From Clostridium sporogenes (GTDB taxonomy: Bacteria; Bacillota; Clostridia; Clostridiales; Clostridiaceae): 64,000 nucleotides of DNA. A model generated the notes under the pieces. The model did no database searches and had not been told where the DNA came from. It was given only the letters and a program-made list of their open reading frames with translations. Where the stretch lies: positions 1,984,001 through 2,048,000 of the forward strand of contig NZ_CP011663.1 of assembly GCF_001020205.1 (NCBI RefSeq), given 5' to 3'. Below, piece by piece: positions 1 through 9,200 of the stretch (positions within the stretch are counted from its first letter, which is position 1; every line of letters begins with the position of its first letter). A program made the translations under genes and the position numbers.

Positions 1-965
1 ACCTCAAAACCAGCTAATTCCATTATCCTTGAACAGAATACCGCTCCTTTAACAGCTTCCATAGATATATGTGGTGCTAAAAATAGTCCTTGATACATTT
101 GTCTAACTACTCCAAAGGTAGAACCACATTCTCCTCCTATGCCAGGAGTGGTTAATCTATAGGCAGCTTGAGTTACATATTTTTCCCTGCCAGCTATATA
201 TCCACCAGTAGGGGCTATTCCTCCACCTATATTTTTTATTAGGGATCCCGCTACTAAATCTGCACCTACATCTGTTGGTTCTTTAGTATCTATAAATTCA
301 CCATAACAGTTATCTACAAAACATATAACTTCTTTTTTAATGGATTTTACAAAGGAAATTAGTTTTTCTATTTCAGGTATAAGGAGAGCTTTTCTCCATC
401 CATAACCTGTTGAACGTTGAATATGTATAAGTTTTATTGAAGTATCCTCTTTTAGTATCTTTTCTATTTCTTCATAGTTTATAGAATGATCTTCTTTTAA
501 ATTTACTTGTTTATATTTAACTCCAAAATCTTTTAAAGAACCTATGTTCTCTTCCCCTTCTATACCTATTATATTGTGTAATGTATCATAGGGTTTTCCA
601 CATACGGATAACATAGTATCCCTTGGTCTCAAATTTCCAAATAGAGCAGCTCCAATAGCGTGAGTGCCATTTACAAAATGTGGTCTTACTAAAGCACTTT
701 CTGTGTTAAATATTCTAGCATAAACTCTATCTAAGGTATCTCTTCCTATATCTCCATAGCCATAACCTGTAGAATTTGTGAAATGAGATTCACTAACTCT
801 TTCTTCCTGAAGAGCATTTAAAACTTTTAATTGATTAAATTCTCTTATTTCATCATATTTTTGGAACTCATCTTTAATATCTTCTATAGCCTTTTCATAT
901 AAATCTAAAGTTTTAGGATTTATGTCATATATGTTTTTTAGAGTATCTTTTGTTATATGTAGCAT
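1..965 (-). CDS. Methionine gamma-lyase family (aluminium resistance-type) PLP protein, 3'-truncated by the window edge
   Basis: The reading frame is open from the start codon to base 1, giving about 321 residues of a family usually a little over 400 long, so the C-terminus lies outside the window. It has the PLP type I fold of the Met_gamma_lyase (formerly aluminium resistance) family: an N-terminal segment with STGYGYGDIGRD, the segment HFVNGTHAIGAAL, and the likely PLP lysine in GSLIKNIGGG at about residue 244. I chose the ATG at 965 because AGGAGG sits 12 bases upstream; an ATG at 977 directly abuts that site and is less likely. It is the last visible gene of the hfq-miaA-mutL-mutS run on the same strand. 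The family name is confident; the substrate is not known from the sequence. Confidence 0.85.
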   Translation of the reverse strand, partial: MLHITKDTLKNIYDINPKTLDLYEKAIEDIKDEFQKYDEIREFNQLKVLNALQEERVSESHFTNSTGYGYGDIGRDTLDRVYARIFNTESALVRPHFVNGTHAIGAALFGNLRPRDTMLSVCGKPYDTLHNIIGIEGEENIGSLKDFGVKYKQVNLKEDHSINYEEIEKILKEDTSIKLIHIQRSTGYGWRKALLIPEIEKLISFVKSIKKEVICFVDNCYGEFIDTKEPTDVGADLVAGSLIKNIGGGIAPTGGYIAGREKYVTQAAYRLTTPGIGGECGSTFGVVRQMYQGLFLAPHISMEAVKGAVFCSRIMELAGFE

Positions 966-1065
966 TTCTATTTCCATCCTCCTCTATATGTAAGAAAAAT
1001 AATAAGTATGTATTATTATCTAACATTGTATATATTAACATATAAAAAAAGAATAGGCAATTAAC

Positions 1066-1323
1066 CTATTCTTTATCTTTATAATCATCTCCGTTAGGAT
1101 TTTGTACAAATAATAAGGGTTTTGCTGGATTAATTGTAGATATAGCATGTTTGTATATCATCATTTGTTTACCATCTGAATCTAATATTACTGTAAAGTT
1201 ATCAAAGCCTTTAACAAATCCTTTTAATTGAAATCCATTTGTTAAGTATATGGTAACAGGAATTCTATTTTTTCTAGCACCATTTAAAAATATATCTTGT
1301 AGATTATTAACAACTTTAGTCAT
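1066..1323 (-). CDS. hfq: RNA chaperone Hfq
   Basis: This 85-residue protein has the Sm fold of Hfq. The Sm1 region runs about residues 18-50 ([17 protein letters not shown], then GFDNFTVIL) and the Sm2 motif is YKHAIST at about 57-63, with a short charged tail. Hfq forms a hexameric ring that binds U-rich and A-rich RNA and helps small RNAs meet their targets; its importance in Gram-positive species varies. The start follows a GGAGGGAAAGGTT-type ribosome binding site. It lies downstream of miaA on the same strand, the order found in many bacteria (miaA-hfq). Confidence in the identity is high. Confidence 0.97.
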
Positions 1324-1409
1324 ATAACCTTTCCCTCCTAAAAAAATTACAAATAATTAGAAACTTATTCTTATATAATTCTATAAATAAATTAAAAATC
1401 CTTTTAATT

Positions 1410-2345
1410 TTATTTATATTTTACCATTTTTATAATTTTATCTACTATTTCCTCCTCAGATCTATATTTATCTTTATCTATCCATATAGATCTTTTATCT
1501 TTTCTAAACCAAGTTAGTTGTCTTTTAGCATAATTTCTGCTTCCCTTTTTTATTAAATAAATAGCTTCATCTAGTGAAATATCACCTTTTAAATAGAATA
1601 GAATTTCTTTATAACCTATACCTTTCATAGATTGCATATCTGGAGTATATCCCATAGATTCTAATTTTTTTACTTCTTCTATTAAGCCTTTATCCATCAT
1701 TATATCCACTCTTTTGTTAATTCTTTCATATAGTACTTCTCTATTCATATTTAAAACAAAGTAGTTTACGTTATAAGGTATATCATATAATTTTTTTTCG
1801 TTTTCTTTTGTATATTCACTTATAGATTTACCTGTAATTTTGTAAACTTCTAAGGCTCTAACTACTCTTTTAAAATCGTTAGGATATAATTTTTCGTAAG
1901 ACTCTTTATCTATATCTTTTAGCAGGCTATGAACATATTCTTTTCCTTTATCTTCTGATAATTTATTAAGATATTCTCTATAATTTTCGTCTCTATCGGC
2001 ATCTGTAAAATCATAATTGTAGATTAAAGAGTTAATATATAAACCTGTGCCTCCTGCTATTATAGGGAGTTTTCCCCTGGTCCATATATCTTTTATACAT
2101 TTTTCTGCTAAAGTTTTAAAGGAAGCTACATTAAATTCTTCATGAGGTGCTACTACATCTATAAGATGATGAGGTATATCCTTCATTTCCTCTTTGGTTA
2201 TTTTAGCTGAACCTATATCCATGTATTTATAAATTTGCATAGAGTCAGCGGATATTATTTCTCCATTTAGTTTTTTTGCAAGTTTTATAGATATATCTGT
2301 TTTTCCTACTGCTGTAGGACCTGCAAGTATTAATAAGTTTATCAT
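1410..2345 (-). CDS. miaA: tRNA dimethylallyltransferase MiaA
   Basis: This 311-residue enzyme transfers a dimethylallyl group to N6 of A37 in tRNAs that read codons starting with U. The P-loop is GPTAVGKT at residues 9-16, followed by DSMQIYKYMDIGSAK (about 35-49), PHHLID, and GGTGLYI, all standard MiaA landmarks. The length is normal for the family. It starts 15 bases after mutL ends and precedes hfq, so it is probably cotranscribed with them. Its product i6A37 is the substrate for MiaB, encoded at 7375-8727 in this window, so two consecutive tRNA-modification steps are encoded around mutSL. Confidence 0.97.
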   Translation of the reverse strand: MINLLILAGPTAVGKTDISIKLAKKLNGEIISADSMQIYKYMDIGSAKITKEEMKDIPHHLIDVVAPHEEFNVASFKTLAEKCIKDIWTRGKLPIIAGGTGLYINSLIYNYDFTDADRDENYREYLNKLSEDKGKEYVHSLLKDIDKESYEKLYPNDFKRVVRALEVYKITGKSISEYTKENEKKLYDIPYNVNYFVLNMNREVLYERINKRVDIMMDKGLIEEVKKLESMGYTPDMQSMKGIGYKEILFYLKGDISLDEAIYLIKKGSRNYAKRQLTWFRKDKRSIWIDKDKYRSEEEIVDKIIKMVKYK

Positions 2346-2360
2346 TTTTACTTATCCCCC

Positions 2361-4355
2361 TTATTGTATTCTTTTAAATTTTTTTTCTAAATCTTTTAAT
2401 GTAAATTTAATCATAGTAGGTCTTCCATGGGGACAAGTGTATGGATTATCTAATATAAGCATATCTTCTATTAATTTTTTTATTTCCTCCTCTTTCAAGG
2501 TGTCATTAGCCTTAACTGCAGATTTACATGCTAGTGTAGCAATGGCATTATATTTTATTGTAGAAGTTTCTTTAGATTTCATATTTTTTAAGTTATAAAG
2601 TATATCCATAAAGAGATTTTCTACATTAGGTTTACCTAAAATTAAGGGTACTTCTTTTATATTTATAGTGCATTCTCCAAAAACCTCCACTGAAAAACCT
2701 GAGTTTTTAAAAATATCTTTATTTTCTTCATATATGTTAAATTCATCTTCTGATAATTCTATAACTACAGGAGATAATAAAATTTGGCTTATTACATATC
2801 CTTTTTCTATCTCGGATTTAAATTTTTCAAATAGCACCTTTTCATGAGCTGCATGCTGATCTATTATATAAAGTTCTTTATCCTTTTCTATTAATATATA
2901 TGTATTATTAAACTGTCCTATTATTTTCAGATCTATATAAAAATTAGTAGGCTTATTTTCTTTAATATTTATAGATGAGGACGTTATATAATTCTCATTT
3001 AGATATAAGGTATTTGGGTTCTTATTATCTTGCTTTGATGAACTTTCTTCTTTGTTATTATTTGAATTTAAGTATTCAGTATTATTTTTGTTATAGTATA
3101 TTTCATCTTGTTTATAAATAGAAGAATTATTATTAACTTCAAATATATTTTTTTCTTCAATGTTTTCATTTTTAGTAGGTTCTATATTATTAGGTTTAGT
3201 TGAATTATTTATATTATTACCAAAAATATGAATTTTATTATTGTTATTTAAATCTATTGGTATTTGTACTTCTTCTTTTTCTGTTTTTATAGTTTCACCT
3301 ATAGATTTTTCAGAATCATATATATTAATATCTTCTTTATTGAAGAAATTTGTAAATGATTCTTTTAATTCTTCTTTTATAGCTTCATGAACTGAATCAA
3401 ATATAGCCTTAAACATAGCCCTCTCATCTTTAAATTTAACTTCTGATTTAGTAGGATGTACATTTACATCAATATATTCTGGGAAAATATCTATAAATAT
3501 TACAAAGAAAGGGTAGCTATTTACTGTTAAAAAAGATTTAAAAGCATTTTCTACTGCAGCAGTTATAAATTTACTTTTAACATACCGCTTATTTACAAAT
3601 ATACTTTGATTTGTTCTGCTTTTACGGCTTATTTCAGGTTTCCCTATAAATCCATATACAGATATTATATCCTTATGGCTTTCAAAGTTTATAAGATTTT
3701 CACTGATTGTTTTATTGTATACACATCGTATAGAATCCTTTAGATTTCCAGTACCGTAACTTTTTATACTTTGCTTTCCTTTGTTTATTAAATTAAAAGA
3801 TATATCTGGATGAGCTAATATAAACCTATTTACTATATCTGATATAGCAGTGCTATCGCTTCTTGTACTTTTCAAAAATTTAAGTCTTGCGGGTACATTA
3901 TAAAATAAATCAGAAACCTCTATAGTTGTACCAACATTGCAACCTGTATCCTTTAAGTATTCTATTTTGCCACCTTCTATATATATTTCTTTACCAAAAT
4001 TGTAGGAAGCAACTCTACTTTTAAGTTTAGTTTTTGATACGGAGGAAATACTAGCTAGTGCTTCTCCTCTAAAGCCCATAGTACTTATTTTATATATATC
4101 TTCTATGGAATTTATTTTACTTGTAGCATGAGGGAGAAAAGCATTTTTTATATCAATAGGATAAATACCTTCTCCATCATCTATTATTTTTATAAATTTC
4201 TGTCCCCCATCTTCTATTTCTATGGTTATATTTTTCGCATTGGCGTCTATACTATTTTCTACTAATTCTTTTACTACAGAAAAGGGCCTTTCTATAACTT
4301 CTCCTGCAGCTATTTTATTTGTAGTTTCTAAATCTAATAAATTTATTTTCCTCAT
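2361..4355 (-). CDS. mutL: DNA mismatch repair protein MutL (endonuclease-type)
   Basis: This 664-residue protein has the N-terminal GHKL ATPase (IAAGEVIERP, DDGEGI, GFRGEAL within residues 1-110) and the MutL transducer domain to about residue 340. The C-terminal domain carries the endonuclease motif DQHAAHEKVLFE (DQHAx2Ex4E), plus ACKSA and CPHGRP, all associated with nicking MutL proteins in bacteria that lack MutH. Between them, about residues 350-470, lies a long linker very rich in Asn, Lys, Glu and Ser with no recognisable domain. It follows mutS by 142 bases containing a 24-bp palindrome. Identity is certain; nicking activity is inferred from motifs. Confidence 0.97.
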   Translation of the reverse strand: MRKINLLDLETTNKIAAGEVIERPFSVVKELVENSIDANAKNITIEIEDGGQKFIKIIDDGEGIYPIDIKNAFLPHATSKINSIEDIYKISTMGFRGEALASISSVSKTKLKSRVASYNFGKEIYIEGGKIEYLKDTGCNVGTTIEVSDLFYNVPARLKFLKSTRSDSTAISDIVNRFILAHPDISFNLINKGKQSIKSYGTGNLKDSIRCVYNKTISENLINFESHKDIISVYGFIGKPEISRKSRTNQSIFVNKRYVKSKFITAAVENAFKSFLTVNSYPFFVIFIDIFPEYIDVNVHPTKSEVKFKDERAMFKAIFDSVHEAIKEELKESFTNFFNKEDINIYDSEKSIGETIKTEKEEVQIPIDLNNNNKIHIFGNNINNSTKPNNIEPTKNENIEEKNIFEVNNNSSIYKQDEIYYNKNNTEYLNSNNNKEESSSKQDNKNPNTLYLNENYITSSSINIKENKPTNFYIDLKIIGQFNNTYILIEKDKELYIIDQHAAHEKVLFEKFKSEIEKGYVISQILLSPVVIELSEDEFNIYEENKDIFKNSGFSVEVFGECTINIKEVPLILGKPNVENLFMDILYNLKNMKSKETSTIKYNAIATLACKSAVKANDTLKEEEIKKLIEDMLILDNPYTCPHGRPTMIKFTLKDLEKKFKRIQ

Positions 4356-4392
4356 TTAAATCACCACATAGCTTATATTTTATTATATAGAT

Positions 4393-4416
4393 TAGTACCA
4401 CTTATAAGTGGTACTA
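4393..4416. promoter_or_regulatory. 24-bp perfect palindrome between mutS and mutL
   Basis: Bases 4393-4416 are a perfect 24-bp palindrome (TAGTACCACTTA and its exact complement, no loop). It lies after the mutS stop and 38 bases before the mutL start. There is no long T run on either side, so it is not a typical intrinsic terminator. It could be an operator, a processing hairpin or a weak attenuator controlling mutL relative to mutS. Confidence 0.5.
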
Positions 4417-4497
4417 GGTTAGTAAAAATCTAAAGATCATGAGATTCTTGTATGTACTAATATATAGTTTTTTAAAATATAATAATACAACTATCCT

Positions 4498-7296
4498 TTA
4501 ATCTATATCTTTTGTTTTATTTATTATATCATATAGTTTATTAAAACCTTCCATTGGAGTCATATTAAGTATATCTATATTTTTAATTTCTTCAATTACT
4601 TTATCTTTTTTTATATATTCAAAATTTATTTGAAAAGAATCCATTGCTACTTCTTTTTTTATAGACTTTTCATCATTTTTTTTATAGTTCATTTGTTTTT
4701 TATTACAAGAAGGATTCTCTTTAGTACTCTCATCCTCTATTATAGTAGTGATATTAGTTTCAGATAAAGTATCATGTTGTATTCCACTTTCAAGATTATT
4801 TTTAGTACTTAAAGTATCCCTTGATGCTTCTATATAATCTTTATTTTTATATTCTTTAGAAGGAGCAATATTAAGGGAGTTTTCTTCATTACTACCTTCA
4901 ATATGTTGTAATATTTCCTTAGCTCTATTTATCACGGGAGAAGGTAATCCAGCTAGTTTAGCAACTTCTATACCGTAGGATTGATCTGCTCCTCCTCTTA
5001 TTATTTTTCTTAAAAACACTATTTCATTTTCTAATTCTGATACAGATACAGAATAATTTTTAACACCCTCAATATTATCTTCAAGTTTTGTAAGTTCATG
5101 ATAGTGAGTCGCAAATAGAGTTTTGCATCTTAAATTTTTATTATTACATATATATTCTATAACAGACCAGGCTATGCTTAAGCCATCGTAGGTGCTGGTT
5201 CCTCTGCCTACTTCATCTAAAAGCACCAAACTTTTTGAGGTAGCATTTTTTAGTATATTAGAAACTTCCCACATCTCTACCATGAAAGTACTTTTACCTG
5301 CAGCTAAATCATCTGAGGCGCCTATTCTTGTAAATATCTTATCACATATAGAAATATTAGCCTTCTTAGCAGGAACAAAGCTACCTATTTGGGCCATAAG
5401 TGTAATTAAGGCTACCTGTCTCATATAAGTAGATTTCCCTGCCATATTAGGACCAGTTATTAATATAAGTTGATTCTCTTTTGTATCTATTAAGCTATCA
5501 TTAGATATAAATTCACCTTTAGGTATAACTTTTTCTACTACAGGATGTCTTCCCTCTTGTATAAGAATTTCATCTTTAGCATTTATGTTAGGCTTTATAT
5601 AATTATTTTCTAAGGCTACAGTAGCTAATGAGCATAAGCAATCTATATCAGATATTATTCTTGCAGTTTTTTGCATTCTATCTATATTTTCTTCTATAAA
5701 ATCTCTTATTTTAGTAAAAAGTTTATATTCTATATCTATAAGTTTTTCTTCTGCCCCTAATATTTTTTCTTCCATTTCTTTAAGCTCAGGAGTAATATAT
5801 CTTTCAGCATTAGCTAGAGTTTGTTTTCTTATATATCTTCCCTCTGGCACTGAACTTAAATTTGCTTTTGTAATTTCTATAAAATAACCAAATACTTTAT
5901 TATAACTAACCTTTAATGATTTTATACCTGTTTCTTCTTTTTCTTTTTGTTCTAAAGAAGCTATCCATTTTTTACCGTTGCTTTTTGCTTCCCTTAAGGA
6001 ATCCACTTCTTCATTAAATCCTTCTTTTATTATATTGCCTTCTTTTACAGATAAAGATGGGCTATCTAATAAAGATTTGTCTAGCAATTCATGAATATCT
6101 TCTAAAGTATCTATATTTTGTTCCATATTTAAAAATAAATCGCTTTTAAAATTTGCTAAGTATTCTTTTATATAAGGAATCTTACCTATAGAGCATTTTA
6201 AAGATATAAGTTCCTTTGCATTAACACTTTTACAAGCTACTTTCCCTACTATTCTTTCTATATCATATATAGATCTTAGATCTTCTTTTAAATCTTCCTG
6301 AAGAGATATATTATTTAATAATTCTTCTACAGCATTTAATCTATCTTCTATAGGGTTTTTATTTATAAGTGGTTGTTCTATCCATCTTCTTAATTGCCTT
6401 CCACCCATAGCTGTATTAGTTTTATCTAATACCCATAAAAGAGATCCTTTTTTAGTTTTTTCTCTTAAATTTTCTGTTATCTCCAAATTTCTTCTTGAAT
6501 TTACATCTATAGTTAAATAGTCTACTATGCTGTAATAGTCTATTTTATTAATGTTAGATAATATATTCTTTTGGGTATGAAATATGTAATATAAAAGACC
6601 ATTAGCGGATTTTTTTACTATGGTTTCATATTCATCTTCATTAAAATTACTAAATTGATCTTTTAAATTATTATCTATATTATAACTAAAATTTTCTTCT
6701 TTTATTTTGCTTATAGAGATATTAGGAAATCTTTCTTTTATAGTATGTATAAAGTTTTCCTCTGTATTTTCATCTAAAACTATTTCACGAGGAGCAAATT
6801 TTGATATTTCATCCAATACTATAGCTTCTTTAAAATTGCTATGAGTTGAGTTAAATTCACCTGTGGATATATCCGCAAAGCTCATAGAACACATATTATC
6901 ATCTAAATAAAAGCTCATTATATAATTGTTTTTATTTTCCTCTAAGAATGAAGAGTCGGTATAGGTTCCTGGTGTAATTATTTTTATAATTCCTCTTTTT
7001 ACTATACCTTTAGAGGCGGAAGGATCCTCCAATTGTTCACAAATAGCTATTTTATAGCCTGCACTTACTAATCTACCTATATATGTATTAGCCGCATGAT
7101 ATGGAATACCACACATAGGAGCTCTTTCTTCTAGACCGCAATCTCTTCCTGTTAATACTAATTCTAATTCTTTTGAGGCAACTTTAGCATCCTCAAAAAA
7201 CATTTCATAAAAATCTCCTAATCTAAAGAACAATATACAATCTTTGCAGCTTTCTTTTACCTCTAAATATTGTTTCATCATTGGAGTTAATCCCAT
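4498..7296 (-). CDS. mutS: DNA mismatch repair protein MutS
   Basis: This 932-residue MutS1-type protein recognises mismatches. The N-terminal mismatch-reading motif is GDFYEMF (Phe-x-Glu) near residue 27. The ATPase has Walker A GPNMAGKST, Walker B LLDEVGRGTSTYDG and the FATHYHEL segment. The protein is longer than most MutS1 proteins: residues about 801-884, between the end of the ATPase/helix-turn-helix region (VINRAKEIL) and the conserved C-terminal tail (NMTPMEGFNKLYDII), form an Asn/Glu/Lys/Ser-rich insertion that looks disordered. The start follows a GGAGGAAAAAAT ribosome binding site. Identity is certain. Confidence 0.98.
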   Translation of the reverse strand: MGLTPMMKQYLEVKESCKDCILFFRLGDFYEMFFEDAKVASKELELVLTGRDCGLEERAPMCGIPYHAANTYIGRLVSAGYKIAICEQLEDPSASKGIVKRGIIKIITPGTYTDSSFLEENKNNYIMSFYLDDNMCSMSFADISTGEFNSTHSNFKEAIVLDEISKFAPREIVLDENTEENFIHTIKERFPNISISKIKEENFSYNIDNNLKDQFSNFNEDEYETIVKKSANGLLYYIFHTQKNILSNINKIDYYSIVDYLTIDVNSRRNLEITENLREKTKKGSLLWVLDKTNTAMGGRQLRRWIEQPLINKNPIEDRLNAVEELLNNISLQEDLKEDLRSIYDIERIVGKVACKSVNAKELISLKCSIGKIPYIKEYLANFKSDLFLNMEQNIDTLEDIHELLDKSLLDSPSLSVKEGNIIKEGFNEEVDSLREAKSNGKKWIASLEQKEKEETGIKSLKVSYNKVFGYFIEITKANLSSVPEGRYIRKQTLANAERYITPELKEMEEKILGAEEKLIDIEYKLFTKIRDFIEENIDRMQKTARIISDIDCLCSLATVALENNYIKPNINAKDEILIQEGRHPVVEKVIPKGEFISNDSLIDTKENQLILITGPNMAGKSTYMRQVALITLMAQIGSFVPAKKANISICDKIFTRIGASDDLAAGKSTFMVEMWEVSNILKNATSKSLVLLDEVGRGTSTYDGLSIAWSVIEYICNNKNLRCKTLFATHYHELTKLEDNIEGVKNYSVSVSELENEIVFLRKIIRGGADQSYGIEVAKLAGLPSPVINRAKEILQHIEGSNEENSLNIAPSKEYKNKDYIEASRDTLSTKNNLESGIQHDTLSETNITTIIEDESTKENPSCNKKQMNYKKNDEKSIKKEVAMDSFQINFEYIKKDKVIEEIKNIDILNMTPMEGFNKLYDIINKTKDID

Positions 7297-7338
7297 ATTT
7301 TTTCCTCCTTAAAATGTTTCTTTTAAATTTAATCTTTT

Positions 7339-7366
7339 AAAAAAAGCTCTTATTAAGAGCTTTTTA
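7339..7366. terminator. Intrinsic terminator after miaB
   Basis: An 11-bp perfect stem (AAAAAGCTCTT, loop ATT, AAGAGCTTTTT) lies between the end of miaB and the start of mutS. On the minus strand it is followed by further Ts, so it can end miaB transcripts and separate them from mutS. The same stem could work in both directions. Confidence 0.8.
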
Positions 7367-7374
7367 ATTTATAT

Positions 7375-8727
7375 TTAAATTTCTTCTCCTGTTAATGAAA
7401 AAGAATTTGCTTTTGTTATTTTAACATTAACAAGTTCTCCTATGGAGTCTTTATTGCCAATAAAGTTAACAAGTTTTCCCGTTCTTGTTCTACCCATTAG
7501 TTTACCTTCGTCATTTTTACTGGTACCCTCTACTAAAACCTCTTCTACTTTTCCTTCATAGGCTTTGTTCTTTTTAGCACTTATTTCATTAACTACTTCT
7601 ACTAATCTATTAAATCTTTTGTGTTTAACATCTTCAGGTACTTGATTTTCAAATTTAGCAGCTGGAGTTCCTTTTCTTATAGAATATAAGAAAGTAAAAG
7701 CAGAGTCATATTCTACTGTCTTTACTAAGTTTAGTGTTTCTTCAAAGTCTTTTTCGGTTTCTCCAGGGAATCCTACTATTATATCAGTAGAAATAGCTAC
7801 ATTAGGTATAAGTCTTTTTATTTTAGATACCACATCTAAATATTTTTCTCTATCATAATGTCTATTCATTTTTTTAAGCATATCACTAGAACCAGACTGT
7901 ACAGGAAGATGTATTTGTTCACACAATTTATCACATTTAGCAATAGCTTCTATAACATCATCTGTTAAGTCCTTTGGATGGGAAGTCATAAATCTTACTC
8001 TTTCCAATCCTTCTATATTATTTACTCTTTTTAAAAGTTCTGCAAATGTAATTTTAGGTTCTAGATCCTTACCATAGGAATTTACATTTTGACCAAGTAA
8101 AGTTATTTCCTTATAACCTTTAGAAACTAAATTCTTTATTTCATCCTCTATGTTTTCAGGAGTTCTACTTCTTTCTCTTCCTCTTACATAAGGAACTATA
8201 CAATAAGTACAGAAATTATTACAACCGTACATTATGGTAACAAAGGCCTTCATACTATTTTTCCTATCTATTGGCATATTTTCTATTATACTATCTTCTT
8301 TTTCTTGTATCTTCAATACAGATGTATGTTTTTTCTTAACTTCATTTAAATAATTTGAAAAATTATGAAGATTATGCGTTCCTATTATAATATCTACAAA
8401 AGGAAATTTCTTTTTAATAGTTTCTGCCATACCTTTTTGTTGCATCATGCAACCAGTTACAGCTATAATTAAATTAGGGTTTTTAGCTTTTAAGCCTTTA
8501 AGTATCCCTAAATTGCCATATACTTTAAGCTCTGCATTTTCTCTAACACAACAGGTATTAAATATAATTACATCTGCTTCTTCTCTTTCTTCAGTTCTTA
8601 TATAGCCTTCTCTTTTTAACATACCTGAAAGCTTCTCTGAATCCTCTTCATTCATCTGGCAACCCCAGGTTTCTATAAAAAATTTTCCTATAATATTTAT
8701 ATCTTTTGTATTTAATATTTCATTCAC
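7375..8727 (-). CDS. miaB: tRNA-2-methylthio-N6-dimethylallyladenosine synthase MiaB
   Basis: This 450-residue radical SAM methylthiotransferase converts i6A37 to ms2i6A37 in tRNA. The N-terminal UPF0004 domain supplies three cluster cysteines (TWGCQMN, FNTCCVREN, TGCMMQ). The radical SAM motif is CNNFCTYC at about residues 168-175, followed by VPYVRGRERSR, which is diagnostic for MiaB. The C-terminal TRAM domain covers about 385-448. It is separated from mutS by a terminator, so it probably has its own transcript. It acts after MiaA, encoded in the same neighbourhood. Confidence 0.97.
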   Translation of the reverse strand: MNEILNTKDINIIGKFFIETWGCQMNEEDSEKLSGMLKREGYIRTEEREEADVIIFNTCCVRENAELKVYGNLGILKGLKAKNPNLIIAVTGCMMQQKGMAETIKKKFPFVDIIIGTHNLHNFSNYLNEVKKKHTSVLKIQEKEDSIIENMPIDRKNSMKAFVTIMYGCNNFCTYCIVPYVRGRERSRTPENIEDEIKNLVSKGYKEITLLGQNVNSYGKDLEPKITFAELLKRVNNIEGLERVRFMTSHPKDLTDDVIEAIAKCDKLCEQIHLPVQSGSSDMLKKMNRHYDREKYLDVVSKIKRLIPNVAISTDIIVGFPGETEKDFEETLNLVKTVEYDSAFTFLYSIRKGTPAAKFENQVPEDVKHKRFNRLVEVVNEISAKKNKAYEGKVEEVLVEGTSKNDEGKLMGRTRTGKLVNFIGNKDSIGELVNVKITKANSFSLTGEEI

Positions 8728-9200
8728 TATTTATTCACCTCATAAATTTAAAAAATTTGACTTATACATTATACTATATTTTATTAATAATTTCTAATGT
8801 GATACTACATAATATAAAGAAAGTTATATAAATTAAATTTATTGTAATAATAATTCAAATTATATGATAAATTTATAACATCTAATTTTTTTTTTGGGAA
8901 TTAATAAGTTATTTAACTTTATAATATATTATAAAAAATCAAAAAAATATTTATTATAAAATATATTTAGATTAAAATTTGCTATATTATAAATAATAGA
9001 AGAATCATTAAGTGTTCTTTAATGACAAATTAAGACAAAATATGATAAGGAAATATGATAAAACTTTAACATCAATGGGTTTTTTTAAAAATTTTTTTAA
9101 TTTTTTATATATTGAAAAGAAGGATATAATAAGTGTTTGTAGAATAGATATATCTATAAAGGTATTGATTAACCTATTATATTTTTGGAGGGATTTGCTA
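8728..9200. other. 473-bp AT-rich divergent intergenic region (miaB / aminotransferase)
   Basis: This gap must hold the promoters of miaB (leftward) and the aminotransferase (rightward). It is extremely AT-rich with long A and T tracts. A TATTATAAATAAT box at 8985-8997 is followed by an inverted repeat TCATTAA-7-TTAATGA at 9005-9025, which could be an operator just downstream of a promoter. The remaining ~175-base leader has no terminator or riboswitch that I recognise. An in-frame upstream extension of the aminotransferase frame exists here but is T-rich low-complexity and not convincing as protein. Confidence 0.4.

Noticed and set aside
9012..9200. An N-terminal extension of the first aminotransferase frame.
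   Set aside because: The extension is T-rich low-complexity sequence, and a strong ribosome binding site and family homology both begin at the ATG at 9201.
9005..9200. A possible T-box or amino acid riboswitch in the leader of the first aminotransferase.
   Set aside because: I found no T-box sequence, no specifier stem-loop and no terminator/antiterminator pair.
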